Assembly: GCA_030037545.1 (NCBI GenBank) | Contig: JASHRF010000053.1 | Coordinates: forward strand, 1-64,000 | DNA: 64,000 bases | Reading direction: 5' to 3' | From: Acidobacteriaceae bacterium | GTDB taxonomy: Bacteria; Acidobacteriota; Terriglobia; Terriglobales; Acidobacteriaceae | Shown here: piece by piece, positions 20,027 to 27,923 of the stretch | Position numbering within the stretch: the first letter of the stretch is position 1 | How the letters are laid out: every line of letters begins with the position of its first letter | The notes under the pieces: model-generated | The model's database searches: none | Seen by the model: only the letters and a program-made list of their open reading frames with translations | What the model was told of the DNA's origin: nothing | Made by a program: the position numbers and the translations under genes

Positions 20027-20812
20027 CTAACTCGCCGTTTCCCGATGCATCAGCAGCGTATTCGCCTGGTGCACCGACGCGAGCGAGATGCGCGCAATGT
20101 TCACATGCGCCGGCCGCGTCACGGCCCACACAATCGCATCCGCAATATCTTCTCCCTTGAGCGGCGTCAGTCCCTGATACACCTTGGCCGCGCGCCCCGC
20201 GTCGCCGTGAAAGCGCACCTGGCTGAACTCCGTCTCCACCAGCCCAGGGTCGATCGACGTCACTCGCACCGGCGTTCCCAGCACGTCTTCGCGCAGGCCG
20301 TCGTTAAGGGTCCGCACCGCCGCCTTGGTTGCGCTATATACGGCCGCGTTGGGGTACACCAACTCGCCGGCCATGGATCCCAGGTTCACCACGTGCCCGC
20401 GCCCCCGCACCACCATCCCGGGCACCACCGCGCGCGTGACATACAGCACGCCCTTCACGTTGGTATCGATCATTTCATCCCAGTCTTCGATTTTACCGGT
20501 GTAGAGCTTCTCCATCCCGCGGCTCAGCCCCGCGTTGTTCACCAGCACCTCGATCTCCGCCCATTCCGCGGGCAGCTCGTCAATGGCGCGCTGCACCGCG
20601 TGCCGGTTGCGCACGTCGAGGTGAAACGAGTGCACCGCCTGCGCTCCGCGCTCCAGCGCCATGGACGCAACCTCGGCCAGCTTGCCTGCGCGCCGCGCCG
20701 CCAGCAGCAACCGCGCGCCCTCGGCCGCAAACGCCATCGCCGTGGACGCGCCAATGCCCGCGCTGGCCCCAGTAATCAGGACAATCTTTCCCTTTAGACC
20801 TGTATTCGCCAT
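20027..20812 (-). CDS. Short-chain dehydrogenase/reductase, YdfG-like
   Basis: A 261-residue classical SDR. Thr-Gly-Ala-Ser-Ala-Gly-Ile-Gly is the cofactor loop, with Ala-Arg-Arg after beta-2 favouring NADP. Asn-Asn-Ala-Gly is the structural motif, and the catalytic set is Ser (Gly-Ser-Met-Ala-Gly), Tyr and Lys (Tyr-Ser-Ala-Thr-Lys). The sequence Asp-Pro-Gly-Leu-Val-Glu-Thr-Glu-Phe and the ending resemble the 3-hydroxy acid dehydrogenase/malonic semialdehyde reductase group. It follows the hydroxyisobutyrate-dehydrogenase-like gene on the same strand about 110 bp away, so a joint transcript is possible. GGGGAGAT precedes the start. Confidence 0.88.
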   Translation of the reverse strand: MANTGLKGKIVLITGASAGIGASTAMAFAAEGARLLLAARRAGKLAEVASMALERGAQAVHSFHLDVRNRHAVQRAIDELPAEWAEIEVLVNNAGLSRGMEKLYTGKIEDWDEMIDTNVKGVLYVTRAVVPGMVVRGRGHVVNLGSMAGELVYPNAAVYSATKAAVRTLNDGLREDVLGTPVRVTSIDPGLVETEFSQVRFHGDAGRAAKVYQGLTPLKGEDIADAIVWAVTRPAHVNIARISLASVHQANTLLMHRETAS

Positions 20813-20920
20813 ATCTCCCCAATTCAGCTACCAGCTTCTGGCGGTTGCCGACAACTGCGGTACGAGAAGCGGCGACCGTCAAAGCTAGCAGCCAGGAGCT
20901 AAAAGCTGCTTTTACATTTT

Positions 20921-21802
20921 CTATGCTACCGGCGCGCGCCGCTGTGCCATACGATACTGACCTACGGCCCAATCTTCACCGCCCAGCCCCAGCCGCCGCG
21001 CCTCTACAAAAACTTCGGCCAGGGCATCGGCCAGGCTCAGCCGGATCCCGCGGCTGGCCGCTGCCTCGCGCAGCAGCCGCAGATCCTTGGCTCCCAACTC
21101 AATCGTCGCGCCGGGCTGCTCCGGCGGATGCAGCATCACATTTGCATACGCCGCATAGAACGGGGACTGAAATAGCGCGCTGTTCACCGTTTCCAGAAAC
21201 GTCTCCGGCTCGATCCCCTGCGCATCAGCATAAGTGAAAGCCTCACTCAGCGAATGAATCATGGCGCTGATCAGGAAATTTCCGCCCAGCTTTACCGCGT
21301 GCGCCTGGCGCGGCTCGCTGCCCACCACGGAGATTCCTCGCGACAACGGCTCCAGCAACGGCCGCGCCCTGGCCACTGCGTCCTCCGCGCCCGCAACCAC
21401 GATCCATAGCCGGCCATCCTCGGCTACGCTGGGCCGTCCGAAGACCGGCGCTGCCACAAACGGCAATCCGCGCCGCGCGTGCTCCGCCGTGAGGCGCTCG
21501 CTCAGCGCCACGCTGATGGTGCTGCACGCAATGTGCAACACGCCCGGTGAAAGCGCGTCCATCAAGCCGTTGGGGCCAAACAGCACTTCTTCGTTGGCCG
21601 CGTCGTCAAAGAGCATGGTGATCACGGCGTCGGCGCCCAGCTCGGCCTCCGCCGGCGTGCCTGCGGCAATGGCGCCTTCGCGCAGCAGCGGTTCCGTGCG
21701 CCCCTCAGTCCGGTTCCAAACCGATAGCTCGTGGCCGGCATCCAGCAACCGCCGCGCCATGGGCGCGCCCATCTTGCCGAGCCCCAAAAATCCGATCCTC
21801 AT
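20921..21802 (-). CDS. Beta-hydroxyacid dehydrogenase family protein (HIBADH/GLYR-like)
   Basis: Start set at the ATG ending at 21802, after GATGAGGAAAACC. The roughly 293-residue protein begins Met-Arg-Ile-Gly-Phe-Leu-Gly-Leu-Gly-Lys-Met-Gly, the Rossmann loop of 3-hydroxyisobutyrate dehydrogenase relatives. It has the NADP-preferring Trp-Asn-Arg-Thr and the catalytic Lys in Lys-Leu-Gly-Gly-Asn-Phe (about residue 166). Family members reduce succinic semialdehyde, glyoxylate or tartronate semialdehyde; the exact substrate is not shown by the sequence. Confidence 0.87.
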   Translation of the reverse strand: MRIGFLGLGKMGAPMARRLLDAGHELSVWNRTEGRTEPLLREGAIAAGTPAEAELGADAVITMLFDDAANEEVLFGPNGLMDALSPGVLHIACSTISVALSERLTAEHARRGLPFVAAPVFGRPSVAEDGRLWIVVAGAEDAVARARPLLEPLSRGISVVGSEPRQAHAVKLGGNFLISAMIHSLSEAFTYADAQGIEPETFLETVNSALFQSPFYAAYANVMLHPPEQPGATIELGAKDLRLLREAAASRGIRLSLADALAEVFVEARRLGLGGEDWAVGQYRMAQRRAPVA

Positions 21803-21851
21803 GGTTTTCCTCATCCCCATTCTTCAGCATCTCGAACGATAAACTGGAGCC

Positions 21852-22754
21852 ATGCCGATTTTTAAAGTCATTATCCTTGCGATCATCCAGGGCTTGGCGG
21901 AATTGCTGCCGGTCTCGAGCTCGGCGCACGTGCTGATCGCCGAAAAACTCATGGGCCTGGATCCCTCCGCGCCGCAAATGACGCTGCTTCTGGTCATGCT
22001 GCACACCGGAACCATGTTTGCGGTCCTGGTTTATTTCTGGAGCACCTGGAAGAAAGTGTATTTCTCCAGCCGCCATGCCTTCCGGCGCTTCGCGATCATG
22101 ATCGTCTGGGCCACGCTGCTGACCGCCATCGTGGGCGAGGCGCTCATCAAGATTATTGAGAAGACGCTGTTTCGCGGCGCGCCCAAGGAGCAGATCGAGT
22201 CGCTGTTCAGCCACCTGGAGCTGATTGCGCCGGCGCTGGCGGCGGCGGGCGTCCTGATTCTGATTGCGGGAATTGCGGCGCAGCGCAAGCAGGATCGCTC
22301 GCTGGCTTCGAAACAGAAGGCGCGCTCCGGCGAAGCCACGTTGACGCTGAAAGAAGCCGGATGGATGGGGCTGGTGCAGGGATTGGCGCTGCCCTTTCGC
22401 GGATTCTCGCGCTCCGGCTCGACGATCTCTACTGGCATGTTGACCGGCGCAGCCAAGGAACCCGCCGAGCGTTTCAGCTTTGCGCTGGCCGTGGTGCTTA
22501 CGCCGCCGATTGTGCTCCGGGAGACGTGGCGCCTGGTGGAAGCTTCACATGCTGCTAGCGCGGCCGCCGCGCCCATCCACCTGCACTCCGCGTTTGTCAC
22601 CAGCATTCTCGGCGCGATTTTCTCGTTCGTGGCCGGATTGCTCGCCCTCAAGTGGCTGAGCAGTTGGCTCGAGTCCGGGCGCTGGCACTGGTTTGGCATC
22701 TATTGCCTGCTCGCGTCGGGAGCGGTGTTTTATCTGCACGCGCAGGGTTTCTAG
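21852..22754 (+). CDS. uppP: Undecaprenyl-diphosphate phosphatase
   Basis: A 300-residue integral membrane enzyme that recycles the lipid carrier for peptidoglycan and other cell-wall polymers. The two signature loops are present: Glu-Leu-Leu-Pro-Val-Ser-Ser-Ser-Ala-His near residue 17 and Pro-Phe-Arg-Gly-Phe-Ser-Arg-Ser-Gly-Ser-Thr near residue 181. Seven to eight hydrophobic segments are seen. Its last four bases overlap the convergent DUF971 gene. Over-expression of such enzymes gives bacitracin tolerance, known from the family. Confidence 0.93.
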   Translation: MPIFKVIILAIIQGLAELLPVSSSAHVLIAEKLMGLDPSAPQMTLLLVMLHTGTMFAVLVYFWSTWKKVYFSSRHAFRRFAIMIVWATLLTAIVGEALIKIIEKTLFRGAPKEQIESLFSHLELIAPALAAAGVLILIAGIAAQRKQDRSLASKQKARSGEATLTLKEAGWMGLVQGLALPFRGFSRSGSTISTGMLTGAAKEPAERFSFALAVVLTPPIVLRETWRLVEASHAASAAAAPIHLHSAFVTSILGAIFSFVAGLLALKWLSSWLESGRWHWFGIYCLLASGAVFYLHAQGF

Positions 22755-23206
22755 TTCGGCGAGCCCTTGGTCTCCGCGTTCGCGAACCGGCACTCGCTGC
22801 ACCGGCAGTTCCGCCGCAGATACTCCCACGAATAGATTCCCGAGCGGTGCCCGTCGGTCCACGCAAACTCGATGGCGTAGCGGCCCACGCCGTGGGCGCT
22901 GGACGGCTTGGCCGGCGGCGAGTACATGGGCAGCAACTGCGCCGGCTTGGGCTTGGGCTGGCCCGGACGACGCCCCTCGATCTTGCGCTGCTCCACGCAG
23001 GTGGCGCAGGGACAAGCCTCGCGCAGCCACGCAAAGCTCCACGCGCTCCTGTGCCCGTCGGCCCAGTCGATCTCCAGTCCCTTGCCCTCGGTCAGCAGCA
23101 CCCGAACCTTCTCCGGCGTGATGGCGCTGCGGCTCAGCGGCCGGTTCTCCGCGCTTTCCCGGGCTTGCTCCTCCTCCGACAGAATGCGTATGCCCTCGTG
23201 GCTCAT
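22751..23206 (-). CDS. DUF971 domain protein
   Basis: A 151-residue protein matching DUF971 (gamma-butyrobetaine-hydroxylase N-terminal-like fold). Trp-Ala-Asp-Gly-His-Arg-Ser, then Trp-Leu-Arg-Glu-Ala-Cys-Pro-Cys-Ala-Thr-Cys, occur in the first half. Trp-Thr-Asp-Gly-His-Arg-Ser-Gly-Ile-Tyr-Ser-Trp-Glu-Tyr-Leu-Arg, then Cys-Arg-Cys-Ser-Glu-Cys, occur in the second. The His and Cys residues suggest a metal site. In other bacteria such domains occur with Fe-S assembly ATPases; no such gene is beside it here. The gene ends inside uppP by four bases. Confidence 0.85.
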   Translation of the reverse strand: MSHEGIRILSEEEQARESAENRPLSRSAITPEKVRVLLTEGKGLEIDWADGHRSAWSFAWLREACPCATCVEQRKIEGRRPGQPKPKPAQLLPMYSPPAKPSSAHGVGRYAIEFAWTDGHRSGIYSWEYLRRNCRCSECRFANAETKGSPN

Positions 23207-23212
23207 AAATAC

Positions 23213-23341
23213 AGTTTACAGTTCACAGTTCGTAGTTCACAGTTCTTGGCTGGCAATTGACAAGCGGGGCACTGTGAACTGAGAACTGCTTTTACTCACC
23301 AGCGCGGTACTGTGAACTATGAACTACGAACGTGAACTGTC
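23213..23341. repeat. Palindromic cluster of ACAGTTCACAGTT repeats
   Basis: The left part has three direct copies of a phrase near CAGTTCACAGTTCGTAGTT. The right part has its inverse (ACTGTGAACTATGAACTACG). The whole can fold as a large imperfect hairpin between the DUF971 and TauE genes, both on the minus strand. It may act as a transcription barrier or be an inert intergenic repeat. Confidence 0.7.
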
Positions 23342-24154
23342 TTACTGTTTCCAGAAAAACCACGCCGCCATCGAGAGCCCGATCGCCACCACCAGCCCGC
23401 GCAGCACCGGCTGCGGGACGCGTTTCGCCAGGCTGGCCGAAGCGTAGCCGCCGATTCCTGCGGCAATCATGGCAGCAAAACAGTAGCGCCACACAACCTG
23501 CCCGTCCGCGATAAAAATCGCAAAAGCAATGCCGTTCGCCAGCAGGTTAGCGACCACCTTGAGCGCGTTGATGGCATTGATGTCGTCGTAGCCGAAGAGC
23601 GCCAACATGGTCATGAAGAGAAAGCCTGCGCCGGCGCCAAAGTAGCCCACATAAAAGCTGACCGCGACGGCGGCAAAAAACAGCGGCACGCGGCGCGGCG
23701 CATGCACTTCTCCGGCCCTTACGCGCCCGCGCCGAACCTGCTTCAACCGCTCCAGCCCGCGCGAGACCGGACCGCTGACGGCAAAGATCGAAGCCGCGCC
23801 CAGCAGTAACCACGGCACCAGATGAAGAAATGTCATTTGCGGCGTGTTCAGCAGCACCAAGGCTCCGGCCGTTCCCCCAACTAGCCCGGCCAGCCCCATC
23901 AGCCCCGCCGCGCGCAGATTTTTCCGCACGTCCTCGCGATACGCGGCCACCGACGTAAGCTGGCCTGGCCAGATGGCCACCGTATTGGTGGCATTTGCGT
24001 TCACCGGCAGAACGCCCATGCCCAGAATCGCGGGAAACGACAGAAACGACCCGCCGCCGGCCACGGCATTCAGCACCCCGGCCAAAAATCCGGCTACAGT
24101 GAGCCAGATCCATCGCCAGTCCATGCTGGAGAAAAAAACCGGAGTGTGCGCCAT
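23342..24154 (-). CDS. TauE/SafE family membrane permease
   Basis: A 270-residue protein with seven or eight hydrophobic segments in two similar halves. Each half starts with a typical phrase of the family: Gly-Val-Leu-Asn-Ala-Val-Ala-Gly-Gly-Gly-Ser in the first and Gly-Tyr-Phe-Gly-Ala-Gly-Ala-Gly-Phe in the second. Members export sulfite, sulfoacetate or other organosulfonates, or are of unknown role. No sulfur genes are nearby, so the substrate stays open. The ATG at 24154 has no strong ribosome site. Confidence 0.88.
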   Translation of the reverse strand: MAHTPVFFSSMDWRWIWLTVAGFLAGVLNAVAGGGSFLSFPAILGMGVLPVNANATNTVAIWPGQLTSVAAYREDVRKNLRAAGLMGLAGLVGGTAGALVLLNTPQMTFLHLVPWLLLGAASIFAVSGPVSRGLERLKQVRRGRVRAGEVHAPRRVPLFFAAVAVSFYVGYFGAGAGFLFMTMLALFGYDDINAINALKVVANLLANGIAFAIFIADGQVVWRYCFAAMIAAGIGGYASASLAKRVPQPVLRGLVVAIGLSMAAWFFWKQ

Positions 24155-24674
24155 TTCGCTTCATTGTAGCGGCCGACCATTCGCCGCTCGCGCCCGCTAA
24201 CTTGCCCAATTCGCCATGTGCGCTCGAGGCGCGCCAAATCGCTGCCCTTGTCTTCCCAATTCCTCATCCTGTTCCGCCGGATCTTTTGGGCGGACCGCCA
24301 GACCAGACTGCCAAGTGACCGGAGCCCGCCGCAAATGAGGGGCTTGACACGAAGCGGGCGCATCCCTTGGGTCAGACATCGATGTTCCTCAATGCAATGG
24401 GTGGTTGAAGCCAGTATGTATGCGCGGAAGCGAAGCAGCATGGTATTGGAGTAGTAACTGCGGGTAAAGCAGACGATTATGAAACTTGGGACGAATTGGT
24501 TGAACCTGTCCGCCACGAACCCGACCCCGAGCGCATGAATGATTTCCTGGCAGTTCAAATGTCCCAAGGGTTCCGCGAACAGATCATTAAGTGGTTCAAA
24601 TAATGGTTGGGCCGCTCAGCGTTGCTGAGCTCCCCGCGATTTGCGCGGAACGCGCGGTAGCTGCATGCAATGCC
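24155..24674. other. Intergenic region with a C-terminal gene scrap
   Basis: Apart from the fragment at 24401-24602 there is no supported gene. The right end holds the antitoxin 3' boundary. Confidence 0.4.
24401..24602 (+). pseudogene. C-terminal remnant of an unidentified gene
   Basis: A frame opening just after a TGA and closing at TAA 24600-24602 reads as convincing protein (Ala-Glu-Ala-Lys-Gln-His-Gly-Ile-Gly-Val-Val, then Asp-Tyr-Glu-Thr-Trp-Asp-Glu-Leu-Val-Glu-Pro-Val-Arg). It ends Phe-Arg-Glu-Gln-Ile-Ile-Lys-Trp-Phe-Lys. Acidic Asp-Pro-Glu-Arg and amphipathic helices are unlike shadow translation. There is no start codon or upstream body. The family is not recognised. Confidence 0.55.
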
Positions 24675-24998
24675 CTACATCAGGACCTTCAGGCCGTGTT
24701 TCTGGACAATCGATAGCAGCTTGAGGGCCATGCCGCTGGGCTTTTTGGCGCCGGTCTCCCACTTCTCCACCGTGGACTCGCTGGTGTTGAGATAGCGCGC
24801 AAAGAGGGGCTGGCTGACCTTGTGGCTTTCGCGAATCTGCTTGATCTGCCGCGGTGCAAAGGACTCGGGAACGGCGAGGCAGGCGGCGTCGAAGCGACGC
24901 ATGGTGGCCTTGTCGATAGTTCCGGCGCGATGCATGCCCGCGGCTGCGCTGTGAATGGCCTCAAAGGCCTCGCTCTTGTACTTACGGCCGGCGCTCAT
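24675..24998 (-). CDS. HTH antitoxin (HigA/NadS-like)
   Basis: About 107 residues. The start is the ATG at 24996-24998, with GGAGATTT upstream. The C-terminal half is a lambda-repressor-type HTH (Arg-Gln-Ile-Lys-Gln-Ile-Arg-Glu-Ser, then Ser-Gln-Pro-Leu-Phe-Ala-Arg-Tyr-Leu-Asn-Thr-Ser-Glu-Ser-Thr-Val-Glu-Lys-Trp-Glu). The N-terminal part binds the toxin in this group. Its ATG overlaps the TGA that would have ended the full-length upstream toxin (ATGA), the classic tight coupling of toxin-first systems. It should repress its own operon. Confidence 0.85.
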   Translation of the reverse strand: MSAGRKYKSEAFEAIHSAAAGMHRAGTIDKATMRRFDAACLAVPESFAPRQIKQIRESHKVSQPLFARYLNTSESTVEKWETGAKKPSGMALKLLSIVQKHGLKVLM

Positions 24999-25366
24999 CG
25001 GCAAATCTCCTCCAGTTCGCCGCACTGCAGTTCGCGCGCGGCCTCGGCATCGGTTTTGCGAGCCTAAACCGCCGCCAAACCGCGAAATGCAGCCAGTTCG
25101 CCGTCGTCGATATTCGCGCGGTCCTGTTTAGCGAACAGATAAACATAAACCCAGTACCGGCAGCCCCGGGCGAGAACAATCGAGCGATAGAGATTGCGGC
25201 CCAGACGCTTCTTGAAGACGCCGCCGCCGAGGTCGTCGGCTTGACCGAGCATGACCTGATGGATAGCGGTACATAGCTCCGCGTCGCTGATACGCGCCTT
25301 GCGTGCTCTCCTTGAAAACCAGGCGGTCTTGAAGATCCGCCAGGGCTCTTGCTTCTGGATCGCCAC
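24996..25366 (-). pseudogene. HigB/RelE-like toxin with internal amber stop
   Basis: From a GTG at 25364-25366 the frame encodes 100 residues of a RelE/HigB-type mRNA-interferase. They include Phe-Lys-Lys-Arg-Leu-Gly-Arg-Asn-Leu-Tyr-Arg-Ser-Ile-Val-Leu and Phe-Ala-Lys-Gln-Asp-Arg-Ala-Asn-Ile. A TAG at 25064-25066 then stops it. Beyond the stop the same frame stays open for 22 codons (ending Gly-Glu-Leu-Glu-Glu-Ile-Cys-Arg) and closes on a TGA that overlaps the antitoxin ATG. That tail is what relatives of this toxin normally carry. So the toxin has lost about 22 C-terminal residues. It may be dead, weakened or read through. The antitoxin is intact. Confidence 0.75.
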
Positions 25367-25425
25367 AAATCAATTGTAGCACCAGGTGCTATCAAAAAAG
25401 AGCGAATATTTTCAGGCTGATGCAC

Positions 25426-25454
25426 AAAGTCCGTCCGCAATGCGGACGGACTTT
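25426..25454 (-). terminator. Perfect 14-bp stem hairpin after the radical SAM gene
   Basis: AAAGTCCGTCCGCA and TGCGGACGGACTTT are perfect reverse complements with one base between. The hairpin lies 38 bases beyond the stop of the radical SAM gene in its direction of transcription. Only three T follow, so it is a weak intrinsic terminator or an mRNA-stabilising stem. Confidence 0.65.
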
Positions 25455-25491
25455 GGTAATACGCCGAAGGCACGGTTGCTGCATGCAGGGC

Positions 25492-27645
25492 TCAGTCCCC
25501 GGCAACGGGCTCGCCTTCTTCTTTGCGGATGCGGTTGATGGGGCTGGCAGCGTTGTTCGATGCGGGGCGGATGCTGTCGAGGCTCACCAGGCCGTCGGCG
25601 GGCTTTTCACCGAGGACGTGCTCGCGATACAGCTTGGCCATCCTGGCGTTTTCGGCGTCCTGCTTGAGCTTGGCTTCGAGACTTTGTTTTTCCAGGCTCT
25701 GCTTGTCGCGGGCACGGATGCGTTCTTCGCGCGCGTTCTTGGCGATGCCCAGGTTGTCGAGCGTGTGGTTGGCTTCGGCGTTCACGTGCTCCATGTTGAG
25801 CTGCAGATGGTGGCCCACCTGATTCATGCCCACCTTCTTGCCGCCGGCGAAGATCTCGTGGCGTCCATGCTCCTCGTACCACTTGGTGAGCGTGGCCGTC
25901 ATGTGCATCTTCTCGATGATGTTGCGCCAGCCGATGCCGGTATTGTACGCGCAGAAGCTGATTTCGCCTTCCTGCGTGGCGTAAGGAATGATGCACTGCT
26001 CGGTGCGGCGGAAGTCGTAGTTGAACAAATCCTGGAACCACATGCCGGCGATGAAGAGGAAGTTCCAGCGGTCCTGGCGGCGCTTCTTGATGTCTTCCAT
26101 GGTCCGGTCGCCTTTCACGCTGCCGTAGTTCTTGCCGGTGGCGTTGAAGGTCTTGTCCATCTTCTTCAGCATGTCAGTGATCTTGAAGTGGGTGGGCGCC
26201 TGGAAGGGATCGTAATTACGCAACAGCGAGAGACCAAGGCCAATTACAGAAAGCCATCTGCCGCGAGCGGCGTCGTTCACCTTGGCCAAGTCCTTAGCCA
26301 CCTGGTCCATGTGCAGGAAGGCCGTTACGGGCGCGGCTTCCTTGGTTTCCTTGTCGATCATCATGGCCATGCCGATGCCGCAGTTGGGATGGCATCCGCA
26401 GGAGAGCTGGCCCCACTCGGCCTGCGGCCCGTGCACCAGGTCGGCCCAGTCGGAGAAGGTGCTCATAAAGCTGATGGGGAACCAGTCGCGCTCGGGCACG
26501 CCGAAGCCGCACTGATTCTTGATGTCGTGGGCCATGTGGCTGAGTGTGTAGCGCTGGGCCACACGGCGCTCGTCGGTAATGTCCTCATCGCGGCCGGTAA
26601 AGCTGACCGGCTGGAAGCTGAGGAAACTGATGGTCTTGGGATTGTCGAGCGCGAACTGGATGATGCGGCCGACCTGCTCGTTGTTGATGCCGTTCACGAT
26701 GGTGGTGACGGGCACGATCTCCACGCCGGCTTCGTGAAGGTTGTTGATGGCCTGCAGCTTTACGTCGAAGAGGTTGCCAACCTTGCGGTGCGAGTTGGCG
26801 GCATTACCGATGCCGTCGAATTGGAGATACACGTAGCGCAGGCCTGCTTCCGCGGCGGCGCGGCACAGCTCCTTGGACTTGGCGAACTCGATGCCGTTCG
26901 AGGCCGCCTGCACGCTGTTGTAACCCACCTTGCGCGAGTAAGCCACGGCGTCAAGGAAGTAGGGCGAGAGCGTGGGCTCGCCGCCGCTGAACTGCACACT
27001 CATCTGCCGCTTGGGCTTGATGGTGATGGCGTTGTCAAGCATGGTCTTGATCTCGTCCCACGTGAGCTCGTGGACGAAGCCCACCTGGTTGGCGTCCATG
27101 AAGCAGGGATCGCACATCATGTTGCAGCGGTTGGTCAGGTCGATAGTCAGCACCGAGCCGCGGCCATTGGTAATCGTGGAGGTGCCGTGATGGTGCAGAT
27201 CCTGGTCGCCCTTGCCGTGGGCGCGCATGTCGCGACCGGGGAAGCTCTGTTCGAGATGCTTGAAGAACGCCGGATCGATCGACATTACGTCTTCGAAATG
27301 GCCGTGCTTGGGGCAGTCCTTCACCATCAGGATTTTGCCGTCGCGCTCGATGATCTGGGCCTTGATCTCCCCCACTTTCTCGTTGAGCAGCACTTCGTGG
27401 GGCAGCTTTCCGTCGAGAATCTGCTTGCGGATCTCGGGGACGCACCTGGGGCAGAGCGAGTCCGTGGTGCGCGGCCAGCCGAGCGGCGGCTTCTCCTTTT
27501 GCCAGGACTTCATCAGGGGCTTGTCGCTCCACTTGGGCGTGAAGGAGGGGTTGGGGCTGATGCGGTTCAGTCGGTCGAAGACGACCCACGCACCCCGCGC
27601 CGCGTAGACCGCGGCCTTCTCAACATACTTAACAGCTTTAGCCAT
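25492..27645 (-). CDS. Radical SAM protein, Tes/membrane-spanning-lipid-synthase-like
   Basis: Start set at ATG 27643-27645, preceded by GGGGAG; the longer frame to 27753 has no ribosome site. The product is about 717 residues. The radical SAM triad Cys-Asn-Met-Met-Cys-Asp-Pro-Cys lies near residues 174-181, with Ser-Gly-Gly-Glu-Pro near 220. Extra Cys sets precede it (Cys-Pro-Arg-Cys near 65-68, Asp-Cys-Pro-Lys-His-Gly near 111) and follow it (Cys-Gly-Cys-His-Pro-Asn-Cys near 416-422). The layout is that of archaeal tetraether synthase Tes and its bacterial relatives, proposed to join two acyl or alkyl tails by C-C bonds to make membrane-spanning lipids such as iso-diabolic acid and brGDGT precursors. 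The C-terminal 150 residues hold a conserved Trp-Phe-Gln-Asp-Leu-Phe-Asn-Tyr-Asp block and a charged coiled tail. The exact product in this organism is inferred. Confidence 0.8.
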   Translation of the reverse strand: MAKAVKYVEKAAVYAARGAWVVFDRLNRISPNPSFTPKWSDKPLMKSWQKEKPPLGWPRTTDSLCPRCVPEIRKQILDGKLPHEVLLNEKVGEIKAQIIERDGKILMVKDCPKHGHFEDVMSIDPAFFKHLEQSFPGRDMRAHGKGDQDLHHHGTSTITNGRGSVLTIDLTNRCNMMCDPCFMDANQVGFVHELTWDEIKTMLDNAITIKPKRQMSVQFSGGEPTLSPYFLDAVAYSRKVGYNSVQAASNGIEFAKSKELCRAAAEAGLRYVYLQFDGIGNAANSHRKVGNLFDVKLQAINNLHEAGVEIVPVTTIVNGINNEQVGRIIQFALDNPKTISFLSFQPVSFTGRDEDITDERRVAQRYTLSHMAHDIKNQCGFGVPERDWFPISFMSTFSDWADLVHGPQAEWGQLSCGCHPNCGIGMAMMIDKETKEAAPVTAFLHMDQVAKDLAKVNDAARGRWLSVIGLGLSLLRNYDPFQAPTHFKITDMLKKMDKTFNATGKNYGSVKGDRTMEDIKKRRQDRWNFLFIAGMWFQDLFNYDFRRTEQCIIPYATQEGEISFCAYNTGIGWRNIIEKMHMTATLTKWYEEHGRHEIFAGGKKVGMNQVGHHLQLNMEHVNAEANHTLDNLGIAKNAREERIRARDKQSLEKQSLEAKLKQDAENARMAKLYREHVLGEKPADGLVSLDSIRPASNNAASPINRIRKEEGEPVAGD

Positions 27646-27923
27646 AAATCCAATCTCCCCAATCAAAAATTTGTTCCCATAGCCGGTCCGCTTTGTTGGC
27701 CTGCTTGCTTGGCCGTCCATTTCGAAACTGAACGGCCTGAAAACCCATTGCAAGGGTAATCGGGCGGGCTTGGCATCCCAACCCTAGTGCAGTGAATGGT
27801 GGAAACCTGCGAGTGAATGGGGAGAATGGCGAGAGGAACGGGAGATCGCGAAGGGTTGCCCGGGAGGACCCTAAGTCGTTTCAGGAGATGGAAATGCAGC
27901 CGAGGCAGTTCCTGCAGCATCGC
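27646..27923. other. Intergenic region before the radical SAM gene
   Basis: It holds the ribosome site of the radical SAM gene and no supported gene. Repetitive phrases GAATGGGGAGAATGGCGAGAGGAACGG occur near 27811-27840 in variant form but do not fold well. Confidence 0.4.

Noticed and set aside
23213..23341. CRISPR array
   Set aside because: Repeat units are short, irregular and palindromic without unique spacers of constant length.
25420..27759. A 779-codon open frame on the plus strand opposite the radical SAM gene
   Set aside because: It mirrors the codon pattern of the real minus-strand gene, has no ribosome site and no recognisable domain.
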